Shown: in pieces, positions 43,549 to 53,162 of the stretch
How the letters are laid out: the number at the start of each line of letters is the position of its first letter
Numbering within the stretch: the stretch's first letter is position 1
Assembly: GCF_029392095.1 (NCBI RefSeq)
Contig: NZ_CP113930.1
Coordinates: 1,240,001 to 1,304,000 of the forward strand
Direction of reading: 5' to 3'
DNA from: Lactobacillus sp. ESL0700
Lineage (GTDB): Bacteria > Bacillota > Bacilli > Lactobacillales > Lactobacillaceae
Length of the DNA stretch: 64,000 nucleotides
Notes under the pieces: generated by a model
What the model was told of the DNA's origin: nothing
The model's database searches: none
The model's input: the letters and a program-made list of their open reading frames with translations, nothing else
Made by a program: the position numbers and the translations under genes

Positions 43549-44822
43549 TGTTGCTCCTTTGCTTGGTAAACTACTTGGCCGGCAACCATCGTCAACACCG
43601 TTGAGCCGTAAACATTATCTCCAGTGAACGGTGTATTAGAACTTTTTGAGAAATAATTCTGCGTCTGCAGTCTTGTCTTCGCTTGCAAGTCAAAAATGGC
43701 AAGGTCCGCTGGTTCACCAATTGCAATTTTGCCTGCATGTTGCAAGCCGAAAACCATCGCCGGCTTAATTGTTAGCCAAGCTAATAATTGCGTCAAACTA
43801 CAATAACCAGTTTTTACCAGCTGCGTGTATAACTCACTAAAAGCTGTTTCACTTCCGGTGATTCCAAAGGCGGATTTGGCAAAGCCGCCCGCCTTATTCT
43901 CCCGCGTATGTGGCGCATGATCAGTGGCAATCATATCGATTGTCCCATCAAGAAGCCCCGCAATTAACGCTTGGCGATCTTCCTCTGTTCTCAGTGGCGG
44001 ATTCATTTTAAAATTGCTGTCATTCTGGTCAATATCATCTTCTGTTAAGAGCAGGTGATGCGGCGCTGCCTCACACGTAACGTGCACGCCGCGCTTTTTG
44101 GCAATTCTGATTAAATCAACACTAGTTTTAGTTGAAACATGACAAACGTGATAATGCACGCCTGTTTTTGCAGCCAGCAACAAATCGCGGGCAATCTGCG
44201 TGGTTTCCGCAAGTTCAGTAATTGGCCGTAAAGCAAATTCCGTTGCTCTTGAGCCAGCGTTAATCACACCCGAATTAAAAAGTGTATCGTCTTGCGCGTG
44301 CTCGGCGATAATTAGCTGGTTATCTTTTGCCTGCCGCATTGCGCGGAGCATCGTTTGCGCATTCTGGACGCCTTTGCCATCATTACTTAAAGCAATTGCG
44401 CCCGCACTTTTAAGTCCAGCGTAATCAGGTAATGCCTCGCCAACTTCGTCAACCGTAATTGGCCCGTATTGTAAAACATGGACGACGCCATTTTGTTGGT
44501 TATTCGCCACCATCTTTTGCATTAAAGCTGGCGTATTAGGAACCGGCGTTACGTTAGGCATTGCTGCGGTAGTTGTAAAACCGCCACGCGCTGCTGCCAG
44601 CGTTCCCGTATGCACGTCTTCTTTTGCAGTCTGTCCGGGGTCACGATAATGCACATGCATGTCGACCAAGCCGGGACTGACCAATTTTCCCGCGGCATCG
44701 ATGACGTGCTCGGCATTCAAATTCTGACCAATGGCACTAATGCAGCCATTTTCAATTAATAAATCACACGGCGTAATTGTGCCGCCAAAGTAAACCTGAC
44801 CATTTTTAATGACTGTTGCCAT
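43545..44822 (-). CDS. pyrC: Dihydroorotase
   Basis: The zinc enzyme cyclises carbamoyl aspartate to dihydroorotate. The 425-residue protein is of the type I class: metal ligands in GLVDMHVHYRDPGQTAKED (about 53-71), the His-containing segments YHVCHVSTKTSVDLI and CEAAPHHLLLTEDD, and the catalytic Asp in DMIATDHAPHTRENK (about 302). It overlaps pyrB by one base and carA by four. Confidence 0.96.
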   Translation of the reverse strand: MATVIKNGQVYFGGTITPCDLLIENGCISAIGQNLNAEHVIDAAGKLVSPGLVDMHVHYRDPGQTAKEDVHTGTLAAARGGFTTTAAMPNVTPVPNTPALMQKMVANNQQNGVVHVLQYGPITVDEVGEALPDYAGLKSAGAIALSNDGKGVQNAQTMLRAMRQAKDNQLIIAEHAQDDTLFNSGVINAGSRATEFALRPITELAETTQIARDLLLAAKTGVHYHVCHVSTKTSVDLIRIAKKRGVHVTCEAAPHHLLLTEDDIDQNDSNFKMNPPLRTEEDRQALIAGLLDGTIDMIATDHAPHTRENKAGGFAKSAFGITGSETAFSELYTQLVKTGYCSLTQLLAWLTIKPAMVFGLQHAGKIAIGEPADLAIFDLQAKTRLQTQNYFSKSSNTPFTGDNVYGSTVLTMVAGQVVYQAKEQQ

Positions 44823-45778
44823 TATTCTAGCCCTCCTAACTGACGGCCGCGCATTACGGCTTCAATCATTGCCATACGCATAAAGACACCGTTTTGCATT
44901 TGGCGAACAAACATACTCTTGGGGGCCTCAACCAATTTACCAGCCAATTCCACATCGTGATTAATTGGACCTGGATGCATGATAATCGCATCCTTTTTCA
45001 ATTCTTGATAGCGACGCTCATTAATACCAAATTGCTCGTGATACTTCACCGCATCAAACTTGCTTTCATTTGGGTCGCCCGCATGGCGCTCATGCTGCAC
45101 CCGCAATAGCATCATCACGTCAACCTGACTAACCAAATCGTCAAGCGCCGCAAACTGACCATACTTGTCAAATTGCTTGTCGTACCAATATTCCGGACCA
45201 GAAAAGTAAACTTGCGCGCCAAGTCTTGTTAACAATTCCATATCACTTTTGGCGACGCGCGAATTAGTAATATCACCAACGATTGCTACTTTTAAATTTT
45301 TAAAATGGCCAAAATGCTCATGAATTGTCATCATATCAAGCAGGCATTGTGATGGGTGCTGACCACTGCCGTCACCGGCGTTAATGACACCAATTTGCAA
45401 GTGCTGGTCATCCTGTGGGTGAATTAGTTTGTCGTAATATTCATTTTCTGAATGGCGGATAACCTCAAGATCTATCCCCAAAGCAGCCATAATCAGCGAG
45501 GTATCGTACAGCGTCTCGCCCTTTTTAACCGAGCTATGAGCAGGGTCAAAGGGAATGACAGTCAGGCCCAACTTACGTTCAGCCATTTCAAAGCTAGTAT
45601 GGGTTCTGCTCGAATTTTCAAAAAACATGTTGGTCACATAAACTGGCTGGGTTAATTCTGGCCTAGCACCGCCACGCTTAAAATACTCGGCACGGTCAAT
45701 TAACGCCTGCACTTCGTCTGTTTTTAAATTTTCAACGCTAACAAAATGCGGCAAACTAACAAAATTTTTACTTTTCAT
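44822..45778 (-). CDS. pyrB: Aspartate carbamoyltransferase catalytic subunit
   Basis: PyrB joins carbamoyl phosphate and aspartate. The 318-residue protein has the carbamoyl-phosphate loop [20 protein letters not shown] (about 53-72), [17 protein letters not shown] near 140 and [10 protein letters not shown] near 225, and [12 protein letters not shown] near 270. No regulatory chain (PyrI) gene is present, as usual in Firmicutes. It is the first gene after the second PyrR attenuator. Confidence 0.97.
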   Translation of the reverse strand: MKSKNFVSLPHFVSVENLKTDEVQALIDRAEYFKRGGARPELTQPVYVTNMFFENSSRTHTSFEMAERKLGLTVIPFDPAHSSVKKGETLYDTSLIMAALGIDLEVIRHSENEYYDKLIHPQDDQHLQIGVINAGDGSGQHPSQCLLDMMTIHEHFGHFKNLKVAIVGDITNSRVAKSDMELLTRLGAQVYFSGPEYWYDKQFDKYGQFAALDDLVSQVDVMMLLRVQHERHAGDPNESKFDAVKYHEQFGINERRYQELKKDAIIMHPGPINHDVELAGKLVEAPKSMFVRQMQNGVFMRMAMIEAVMRGRQLGGLE

Positions 45779-45802
45779 GGTCTAAACCCTTTCTTTAAGA
45801 TA

Positions 45803-45910
45803 CAAAAAACCTGAAGCATTTACTTGCTCCAGGTTAATCAAAAGGGATTTTTGGCTTATTTTTAAATATTCCAAAAGAACTCAAACCCTTCTGACCCTCT
45901 CTGGAGTCAA
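45803..45910 (-). promoter_or_regulatory. PyrR attenuator in the pyrR-pyrB gap
   Basis: On the minus strand the PyrR-binding loop CTCCAGAGAGGGTCAGAAGG (complement of about 45887-45907) is followed by the terminator AACCTGGAGC...GCTTCAGGTT-TTTTG (complement of 45803-45835). UMP-bound PyrR should favour the terminator and shut off pyrB-pyrC-carA-carB. Confidence 0.85.
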
Positions 45911-45938
45911 TTAAATGGTTGAATTAACTAAATTTATA

Positions 45939-46575
<637 letters not shown>

Positions 46576-46629
46576 AAGGGATATTAAGTTAAATATACGA
46601 ACAAATTACATAATTGTCAAATAAAATTC

Positions 46630-47553
46630 TTAATTAAATTGGACTTGACCGACCAAGTCGTTAATATCACTAACGCCCAGCTTAGTTAACATGCTTGGCA
46701 ATTTTTGAATAATATGCGGACAAGCAAGCTCATCGTGAAAATGCGCACTACCGACAGCCACGGCACTAACTCCTGCCAGCATAAATTCAACTACATCTTC
46801 TGCAGTAGTAATGCCGCCCATCCCGATAATTGGCAGGCGCGTTACTTTGAATACCTGATGGACCTGATACAATGCCAGCGGCTTGATACCACTACCTGAA
46901 AGGCCACCAACGTTGTTGCCTAAGAGCGGCTTCCGTGTTTCAAGGTCGATGCGCAATCCCATCACCGTATTAATCAGTGACAAACCATCTGCACCACCAC
47001 TCTCTGCAGCACGTGCAATCTCAGTAATATCGGTCACGTTCGGCGTTAATTTGACATAAATTGGCACCTCAACCGCTTGTTTAATCGCAGCTGTCAGCTG
47101 CTCAACCAATTCTGGATGAACACCAAAAGTCATGCCGCCGCGCGCAACATTAGGACAAGAAAAATTAAGCTCTAGTGCATTAACCATCCCTGACTCCGCC
47201 AATTCTTCAGCTACCTGCACGTAGTCAGCCTCACTGCTGCCACCAACACTAGCAATAATTGGCAAGTCAGGATATTGCTGGTGTAAGTGCGGCAACTTTT
47301 CACTGACAACGCTGGCAACACCTGGGTTAGTTAACCCTACCGAATTTAAAACGCCGTCTTTTAAGACCGCAATTTGCGGCTGCGGATTACCACGCCGCGA
47401 ATGTGGCGTCGTTGTTTTCAACACCAGTGCTCCTAACTCGTTTAAATCAAACTTGTTAGCAGCAGCAACATCGCCAAAACCAAAGGTACCGCTTGCCGGC
47501 ATCACCGGATTTTTCAAGTTAAGACCGGGTAATTTTACACTAAGATTAGTCAT
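46630..47553 (-). CDS. pyrD: Dihydroorotate dehydrogenase, class 1B-like catalytic subunit
   Basis: PyrD oxidises dihydroorotate to orotate on FMN. The protein is about 307 residues from ATG 47553 ([21 protein letters not shown] upstream). [12 protein letters not shown] at the start, [19 protein letters not shown] with the active-site Cys (about 130), and [28 protein letters not shown] near the end fit class 1. The GG-x-x-FG feature is that of PyrDB (1B), which normally needs the PyrK flavin/FeS partner for NAD. No pyrK is in the window. It is first in pyrD-R-B-C-carA-carB and has no PyrR attenuator of its own. Confidence 0.93.
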   Translation of the reverse strand: MTNLSVKLPGLNLKNPVMPASGTFGFGDVAAANKFDLNELGALVLKTTTPHSRRGNPQPQIAVLKDGVLNSVGLTNPGVASVVSEKLPHLHQQYPDLPIIASVGGSSEADYVQVAEELAESGMVNALELNFSCPNVARGGMTFGVHPELVEQLTAAIKQAVEVPIYVKLTPNVTDITEIARAAESGGADGLSLINTVMGLRIDLETRKPLLGNNVGGLSGSGIKPLALYQVHQVFKVTRLPIIGMGGITTAEDVVEFMLAGVSAVAVGSAHFHDELACPHIIQKLPSMLTKLGVSDINDLVGQVQFN

Positions 47554-47660
47554 TTTTCCCTCCAAAAATGAATGCTCACAGACATTACAATTATTTTCGC
47601 AGTTTATTTTACACGTTTTTAATTATTTGCCAAGATTTAATTAAAAATCACACATATAAC

Positions 47661-48518
47661 TTATTTCAATTTGACATCCCAAGCAGTTTTCTGCATCTCA
47701 CCATAGAACTTGTGGTACAGCTTCTTAGTTTCCTTCGTTTGGTAACATTTGACAACATGTCGGTAGTCAGGATCGTCCTTTTTGGCCTCTGTCGCACAAA
47801 TATTATTAATGGCTCCAGCTGACTCCTTATTAATCGGTTCCACAAAGATTGTCTCTTTGGGGCCAAGGCCAGCTGGCACGGCAAAGTCATTATTCACAAT
47901 CACCGCATCAACGGAATTGATAATGCGCGCACACTGTTCATCACTGACTTCCTTAATCTTGATATGCTTTGGGTTAGCAGTAACATCTGCAATCGTCTTC
48001 AACTTTTGCCCACTAGTTAAACTAATTAATCCAGCATTCTTTAAAACATGAAGTGCCCGTGACTCGGTTGCGGCATCATTAGGAATTGCAATCGTAGCTC
48101 CTTGCGGTAATTGGCTCAACTTATGATACTTCTTGGAATACAAACGGATCGGTGCAATAATGGTTTTCCCAATTGAAACAATCTTGGCATGATTTGCCTT
48201 TGACCAAACATGCATAAAAGTTGTCGTTTGCGTGGCACTAAGGTCAATATCGCCGTCCCGCAAAGCCTTATTAGGTTGATTGTAATCAGTAAAAACCTTC
48301 AGTTTAAGAATAAGGCCATAATCGCGCTTAGCCTTTTGGGCAATATGCTGCCAGATCACTTGCTGAGAATTACTTTCACCAACGACCCCAATCGTGATTA
48401 CCCGCCCTTTTGATGCATGATTAGAAATTCCGGGGCCAAAACTAAACCAGCCGGCAACTAGCAGCACCAGAGCAATAATTGACCAAGTAATAATATGTTT
48501 CCTTCGCTTCTTACTCAT
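47661..48518 (-). CDS. MetQ/NlpA-like substrate-binding protein with membrane anchor
   Basis: A 285-residue member of the NlpA family, whose best-known members bind methionine for MetNI importers. After a basic start (MSKKRRKH) a hydrophobic segment at about 10-28 should anchor or export it. No lipobox cysteine follows (LVAGWFSFGPG), unlike typical MetQ lipoproteins. The binding domain shows ITIGVVGESNSQQVIW, GDIDLSATQTTTFMHVW, ATIAIPNDAATESRAL and VDAVIVNNDFAVPAGL. Typical MetQ has a Tyr/Phe-rich ligand cleft; the ligand here is unknown. No permease or ATPase gene is adjacent. Ends just before pyrD's promoter side. Confidence 0.83.
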   Translation of the reverse strand: MSKKRRKHIITWSIIALVLLVAGWFSFGPGISNHASKGRVITIGVVGESNSQQVIWQHIAQKAKRDYGLILKLKVFTDYNQPNKALRDGDIDLSATQTTTFMHVWSKANHAKIVSIGKTIIAPIRLYSKKYHKLSQLPQGATIAIPNDAATESRALHVLKNAGLISLTSGQKLKTIADVTANPKHIKIKEVSDEQCARIINSVDAVIVNNDFAVPAGLGPKETIFVEPINKESAGAINNICATEAKKDDPDYRHVVKCYQTKETKKLYHKFYGEMQKTAWDVKLK

Positions 48519-48624
48519 TTTTTAATTCCTTTTCGTAATTCTGCTAAATATATTAAATTTATATTAATTATACCAAACTAAATTAAGAAGATTGCCATTG
48601 CTTAAATTTTTTAACAAAAATTAG

Positions 48625-48653
48625 TTGTCTTTTAGTCAAGATGATGCTACACT
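48625..48653 (+). promoter_or_regulatory. Promoter of pyrFE
   Basis: TTGTCT (48625-48630), a 17-base spacer and TACACT (48648-48653), directly upstream of the PyrR-type leader. Confidence 0.65.
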
Positions 48654-48669
48654 GACTAGCAATGAACTT

Positions 48670-48759
48670 TAAACGGTACAGAGAGACCGCAAGTTAAACA
48701 TGACTAAATACCGAAAAAGTCTATTTTGACGCGCTCTGTGCCGGAATAGACTTTTTTTT
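48670..48759 (+). promoter_or_regulatory. PyrR attenuator of pyrFE
   Basis: The leader has the PyrR loop CGGTACAGAGAGACCGCAAG and a terminator AGTCTATT...AATAGACT-TTTTTTTT (48718-48759). CTCTGTGCCG inside the terminator is complementary to CGGTACAGAG in the binding loop (one G-U), which would form the antiterminator when PyrR is absent. Confidence 0.85.
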
Positions 48760-48769
48760 GGAGGTTGCA

Positions 48770-49477
48770 ATGGAAAAAGCAGTTTTTGTCGCCCTGGACT
48801 ATGCTAACGAGCAGGATGTTGCACAGCTTTTGCCTAAACTTGGCGCTGCACAAGAAACTTACTTAAAAATTGGTATGGAACTTTTTTATCATTCTGGGAG
48901 TACTTTGGTTAAACGACTAAGTAGCGCTGGTTACCACATCTTCTTAGATTTGAAATTGCATGACATTCCCAATACGGTTTACAACGCTGCCAAACAACTG
49001 GCTCAGCTCAATGTCTTTTGTATTACCATCCACGCGCTCGGCGGTAGCAGCATGATTAAAGCAGCCAAGGATGGTTTAATTGCTGGTACGCTGGCTGGAC
49101 AAAGCGTGCCTAAACTGCTAGCTGTTACGGAACTGACTTCAATTTCCGACAAAATTTTAAAAGATGAGCAAAATTGCCGCTTACCAATGAATGAACAAGT
49201 CATTAGTCTTGCACAAACAGCACGAAAAGCTGGCGCCGATGGTGTCATTTGTTCACCTCTAGAAGTTGAAAGTTTGCGAGCAGAAATTGGTCCCGACTTT
49301 CTTTACGTAACGCCGGGAATTAGACCGGCACACAGCAATAACGGTGACCAAAAGCGGGTCGCCACTCCAGCCCAAGCAAAGAAATATGGCGCTAGTGCAA
49401 TCGTTGTCGGCCGACCAATTACCCAAGCTGCTGACCCAGAAGCAGCCTATCAAACAATTAAAAAGGAGTTTAACTAA
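48770..49477 (+). CDS. pyrF: Orotidine 5'-phosphate decarboxylase
   Basis: The last step of UMP synthesis. The protein is about 235 residues from ATG 48770; the upstream TTG at 48758 falls within the GGAGGTTGCA ribosome site and is rejected. The active-site motif is HIFLDLKLHDIPNTV (about 52-66, D-x-K-x-x-D). GADGVICSPLEVESLR and LYVTPGIRP with VVGRPITQAADPEAA complete the barrel. It is followed 2 bases later by pyrE. Confidence 0.96.
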   Translation: MEKAVFVALDYANEQDVAQLLPKLGAAQETYLKIGMELFYHSGSTLVKRLSSAGYHIFLDLKLHDIPNTVYNAAKQLAQLNVFCITIHALGGSSMIKAAKDGLIAGTLAGQSVPKLLAVTELTSISDKILKDEQNCRLPMNEQVISLAQTARKAGADGVICSPLEVESLRAEIGPDFLYVTPGIRPAHSNNGDQKRVATPAQAKKYGASAIVVGRPITQAADPEAAYQTIKKEFN

Positions 49478-49478
49478 G

Positions 49479-50114
49479 ATGCATCAAGAACAAATCATTG
49501 CTAAATTAATCGCAGAAAAAATCATCACAGTTTCGCCAGACAAGCCTTTTACTTATGCAAGTGGCATGCTCTCACCAATCTACACCGATTTACGCCTCAC
49601 GGTTTCTTACCCTGACTTGCGCGACTGGATTGCCAGCGACTTAGCTGACTTAATCAAGACTAAGTACCCAGAAGTAACCATTATCGGTGGTGTTGCAACC
49701 GCTGGAATTCCCCATGCTGCATGGGTGGCTGCTAAACTTGGACTACCAATGATTTATGTTCGTCCTAAACCTAAGGATCACGGCAAGGGCCGCCAAATTG
49801 AAGGCCGCTTTACTGACCAGGACAAGATTGTCTTGATCGATGATCTAATTACCACCGGTGGTTCTGTCTTAAACGCAGTTAAAGCAACGCAAAATGAAGG
49901 CGGCAATGTTATTGGTGTCAGCTCAATTTTCACTTATTATTTGCCAGATGCTAAGCAAAACTTTGCCGCAGCTAACATCGCCTTCAATCCCCTTCTTTCC
50001 TATCCTGAATTACTCAAAAAGGAAAAAGAATTAAATTACATTAGCGCAACTGAATATGACGCGCTCAAAACTTGGCACGAGGACCCGTGGCAATGGGGTA
50101 AAAAATTTAACTAA
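49479..50114 (+). CDS. pyrE: Orotate phosphoribosyltransferase
   Basis: PyrE forms OMP from orotate and PRPP. The protein is 211 residues from ATG 49479 (MHQEQIIAKLIAEK); longer in-frame readings run into pyrF and are not supported. FTYASGMLSPIYTDLRL near residue 26, MIYVRPKPKDHGKGRQIEG near 93 and the PRPP motif IVLIDDLITTGGSVLNA near 118 are diagnostic. Co-transcribed with pyrF under the PyrR attenuator. Confidence 0.97.
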   Translation: MHQEQIIAKLIAEKIITVSPDKPFTYASGMLSPIYTDLRLTVSYPDLRDWIASDLADLIKTKYPEVTIIGGVATAGIPHAAWVAAKLGLPMIYVRPKPKDHGKGRQIEGRFTDQDKIVLIDDLITTGGSVLNAVKATQNEGGNVIGVSSIFTYYLPDAKQNFAAANIAFNPLLSYPELLKKEKELNYISATEYDALKTWHEDPWQWGKKFN

Positions 50115-50131
50115 AACAATTTAACTAAAAC

Positions 50132-50171
50132 AAAAAATGCTTGTTACAGATCACAGTAACAGGCATTTTTA
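50132..50171. terminator. Terminator between convergent pyrE and permease gene
   Basis: AAAAAATGCTTGTTAC and GTAACAGGCATTTTT pair around AGATCACA with flanking A/T runs on both strands. Confidence 0.88.
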
Positions 50172-50187
50172 CTTTTAAAATTAAAAT

Positions 50188-51684
50188 TTAAGCCATTTTT
50201 GCATCATGGTGTTCACGATAAGTGTAATAAATATAAGCAACAACACCAAAGGCAACTGGTCCAATTGCTGTCCAAAACGACGTCATGTAGTCGCCTTCCA
50301 GCATTGGTTCAATACAAGTAAAGATAATTCCGATAGCAACAACCAGCCAGACAACAATCGTTACTGCCCAGACTTTACCTTTACCTTTGATAAAGACAAA
50401 CGGCCGGTCAATGTCCTTCTTCATCTTAAAGAATGGGAAGACCCCAATCAAGAACAAATACGGTACAGATGACGAAACATTCATCATATCCATTAAAATC
50501 GTGTAAAATTGGCCCGCAGCGTTACCACCAAAGGAAATAAACAGGATAATGACACTAATCAGTGCTGCTTGTGCCCACATTGCACGTTCTGGCATATTAT
50601 GCTTGTTCAATTTGACTAATTTTTTAGGTAACAGACGCGCATCACAACCCTCAATGAAGGACTTAATTGGTGAGTAAACCATCAAGAAGGCAGCAGAAAT
50701 TCCGGATAAAACATCAGCTAACCCAGCAAGTCGTGAAAAAATTGTGCCGAGAGTCAACGTTGCAGATTGCGACAAGCCCATACTGTGGCCCATTACAATT
50801 CCTAAGTTGTTGACTAACACATATTCCATATTGGCAATGTTAACGTTTTTGGCACCCAAAACAGCAGCCCAGTTGGTCGAAATCCCACACATGAGAATGT
50901 TAATTACATAGAGCCCAGTCATCAATGCCATTGCACCCATCATTGCCTTAGGGAAGGTCTTCTCAGGCTTATCAACTGAGTCAATAACACCAGCCGAAGT
51001 TTCAAGACCGCCGTAAGCAAACAAGGCATAAACAATAAACGACAAAACAGCAACGGGCGTTTGGAACGCCGGGTTAGGTGACTTAGTAAAGTTCATCGCT
51101 GTAACTGGTTCTGCAAAATGACCATGACTAAAGGCAAAGACTAACATTGATGCTAACATGAACCCAAGCGCAATCAGAATTGCAAAGGCCCCACCAACCT
51201 TGTCGACAGCTGTAATTTTATCAATTCCCTTAGCAGCAAAGAACGTAACAATAATCATGAAGGCTACTTCAAGCACACCTAAAAGTTGGGTCGATGACAA
51301 AAAGCCCAGATGCCATGTTTGCGTCATGTCTTCACCTGAAATTAATGTTGACAGAGCAACAAGGAAGAATTGTGTGGACGAAACTAGCCACACAACCCAG
51401 GCAGCAAGCCAAATGAAGGTACCAACAAATGCAACCTTTTCGTTAGATGACTCTTCAAGCCAAGAAAAAATACCACCCTTGACACCCTTAAAAGATGCGC
51501 CATATTCTGCAAAAATTAATGCAGACGGTAGAAAGAACAGAATTGCCGCAATCACATACCAAATGATACTTGCATAACCCATTTGGTAATACGCAGTCAG
51601 CGAATTACTGAACCCAAAAATGGACGAGAAGATCATTAAAATTAACGTGCCGAGTGTAATTTTTTTCGGCTGTTTATTATCCAT
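50188..51684 (-). CDS. APC-superfamily amino acid permease (glutamate/GABA exchanger-like, YjeM type)
   Basis: A 498-residue membrane protein with about twelve hydrophobic segments. It begins KKITLGTLILMIFSSIFGFSNS, the first helix break of APC transporters, and has FVGTFIWLAAWVVWLVSS and YALFAYGGLETSAGVIDSVDKPEKTFPKA (about 220-248), where G-G-L-E is the substrate/Na-like site region. The overall pattern is closest to YjeM and glutamate:GABA antiporters. No decarboxylase is adjacent, so acid-resistance exchange is not supported by context. Monocistronic. Confidence 0.85.
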   Translation of the reverse strand: MDNKQPKKITLGTLILMIFSSIFGFSNSLTAYYQMGYASIIWYVIAAILFFLPSALIFAEYGASFKGVKGGIFSWLEESSNEKVAFVGTFIWLAAWVVWLVSSTQFFLVALSTLISGEDMTQTWHLGFLSSTQLLGVLEVAFMIIVTFFAAKGIDKITAVDKVGGAFAILIALGFMLASMLVFAFSHGHFAEPVTAMNFTKSPNPAFQTPVAVLSFIVYALFAYGGLETSAGVIDSVDKPEKTFPKAMMGAMALMTGLYVINILMCGISTNWAAVLGAKNVNIANMEYVLVNNLGIVMGHSMGLSQSATLTLGTIFSRLAGLADVLSGISAAFLMVYSPIKSFIEGCDARLLPKKLVKLNKHNMPERAMWAQAALISVIILFISFGGNAAGQFYTILMDMMNVSSSVPYLFLIGVFPFFKMKKDIDRPFVFIKGKGKVWAVTIVVWLVVAIGIIFTCIEPMLEGDYMTSFWTAIGPVAFGVVAYIYYTYREHHDAKMA

Positions 51685-51797
51685 AAATAGTAACTCCTTT
51701 TCAAATAGACCTTACTATTATGGACCTTTTTGGGCAATTATTCAAAATATCTTATTTTACTGTAATTATTTTTTAATTAGGTTTTACGATAACGCTA

Positions 51798-51833
51798 CCA
51801 AAAAAGACAAGGCATCAGCATACCTTGTCTTTA
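51798..51833 (-). terminator. Terminator of the MFS gene side
   Basis: AAAGACAAGG and CCTTGTCTTT form a 10-bp stem around a 10-base loop. The strand reading away from the permease start has TTTTTT on its 3' side. It lies between the MFS gene's stop (51838) and the upstream region of the permease. Confidence 0.8.
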
Positions 51834-51837
51834 AATA

Positions 51838-53013
51838 TTAATGATTATCAATCGCACTATTCAAGCGTTTCCGATAACATAAATAAACAATAATCATGAA
51901 CGGAATCAGCAGCAGTTGAACAGGATAGAAATATTTAATCGGCAGCAGGTCATTTACAAACCCCATAATGATTGGGCCAAATGACATCCCGATATCCAGT
52001 CCCAAATAAAAGGTGCTGCTTGCCAGCCCCTGCTCGTTAATCGGTGCGAGCAACAATGCTGTTGACTGCAAAACGGAATAAATAACGCCGTAGCCAATTG
52101 CCATGCCACAAGCAGCTAATCCCATTTCCCAGTTATTCTTCATCACTGCAAGTAGTACCAAATAAATTGCTGTTGCGGCGGTGCTCAGCCAAAACCAGAC
52201 ACCAAAGCGAACCGTATCAAATAAATTCTTTAAGCCAATTCTAATAACCAATAATACAACGGCATAAATCAAAAAGTACGAGCCAACCGCCACATTCAAA
52301 TGCCGTTCTTCAGCGTAAGTTACCAAGTCTGCTTGAGTAGCAAAATACGGAAAGGCAAATAACGTAGTTAGTAACGCAATCGGCAAATCCTTAACTTCAA
52401 TAATCTTAAAGTGCTTGGCTTTACTTTCTTCTGTCTTTTTCTTAGGCTTAGCATGATTGCCAACAAATTGAATCGTAATGATCATCAAAAAAGAAGATAC
52501 CGCGGAAGCAATTATTGCCAGTCGGTAACCTGTTTTCTGATAAACATTAATCGCTAGAGCTGGCGCTACGGCCATTGCCAGTGCATTCATCAAGCCGTAA
52601 AAGCCCATGGCCTCACCGACATGCTCGCGTGGGACTAAGAATGCCAGCCAAGTGGTCATGCAAACTGTATCTAACACGTACCCAGCACCATTAATTAGCC
52701 GAAACAGTAGCAGCCAGCCACTTTTTGGTGCAAGAACATAGCCAGTTACGCCAATAAAAATTAGCACACCCCCAATTAATGATAGGCGAAACTTCGAAAA
52801 CTTATCCGTCAGATTACCCGCAATTGGCCGCAAAAACATTGCCGCGATGCTCATAATCCCAACAATAATTCCCGCAAACGCACTGCTAGCGCCGAGACTC
52901 TTAGCGTAGCCATTAATTAGCGGGTTAACAAACATCGTGCTAAACATGAAGAAGAACGATGCTGCCATTACCAATATTACATCTTTAGTATAAATCGATT
53001 TATGCTGTGTCAC
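51838..53013 (-). CDS. Major facilitator superfamily transporter
   Basis: A 391-residue protein with about twelve membrane segments and a central basic loop (KPKKKTEESKAKHFK, about 193-207). The MFS loop 2-3 motif appears as RPIAGNLTDKFSKFRLSLIGG (about 62-82). It begins DVILVMAASFFFMFSTMFVNPLINGYAKSLG, as in drug/metabolite efflux members of the DHA type. The substrate cannot be inferred. Monocistronic, with its own terminator; the neighbours are unrelated. Confidence 0.86.
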   Translation of the reverse strand: MTQHKSIYTKDVILVMAASFFFMFSTMFVNPLINGYAKSLGASSAFAGIIVGIMSIAAMFLRPIAGNLTDKFSKFRLSLIGGVLIFIGVTGYVLAPKSGWLLLFRLINGAGYVLDTVCMTTWLAFLVPREHVGEAMGFYGLMNALAMAVAPALAINVYQKTGYRLAIIASAVSSFLMIITIQFVGNHAKPKKKTEESKAKHFKIIEVKDLPIALLTTLFAFPYFATQADLVTYAEERHLNVAVGSYFLIYAVVLLVIRIGLKNLFDTVRFGVWFWLSTAATAIYLVLLAVMKNNWEMGLAACGMAIGYGVIYSVLQSTALLLAPINEQGLASSTFYLGLDIGMSFGPIIMGFVNDLLPIKYFYPVQLLLIPFMIIVYLCYRKRLNSAIDNH

Positions 53014-53101
53014 TTTTTACCTCACAAAATTAATCAATACTACAATTTTACCACTTACAACAAATTAAATTAATGGTTCTATTCTTTTATTTTTTAATTA
53101 A

Positions 53102-53146
53102 TAAAAAAACAGAACTTCTTGAAATTAATCAAGCAGTTCTGTTTAA
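53102..53146 (-). terminator. Terminator of glnA
   Basis: On the minus strand AAACAGAACTGCTTGATT and AATTTCAAGAAGTTCTGTTT pair with one mismatch, followed by TTTTTTA. Confidence 0.87.
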
Positions 53147-53162
53147 TAAATTAATCTTTTAA

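Noticed and set aside
49344..49478. N-terminally extended PyrE (46 extra residues)
   Set aside because: The extension lies fully inside pyrF in another frame; the ATG at 49479 has AAAGGAGTTTAACTAAG upstream and gives the normal PyrE N-terminus.
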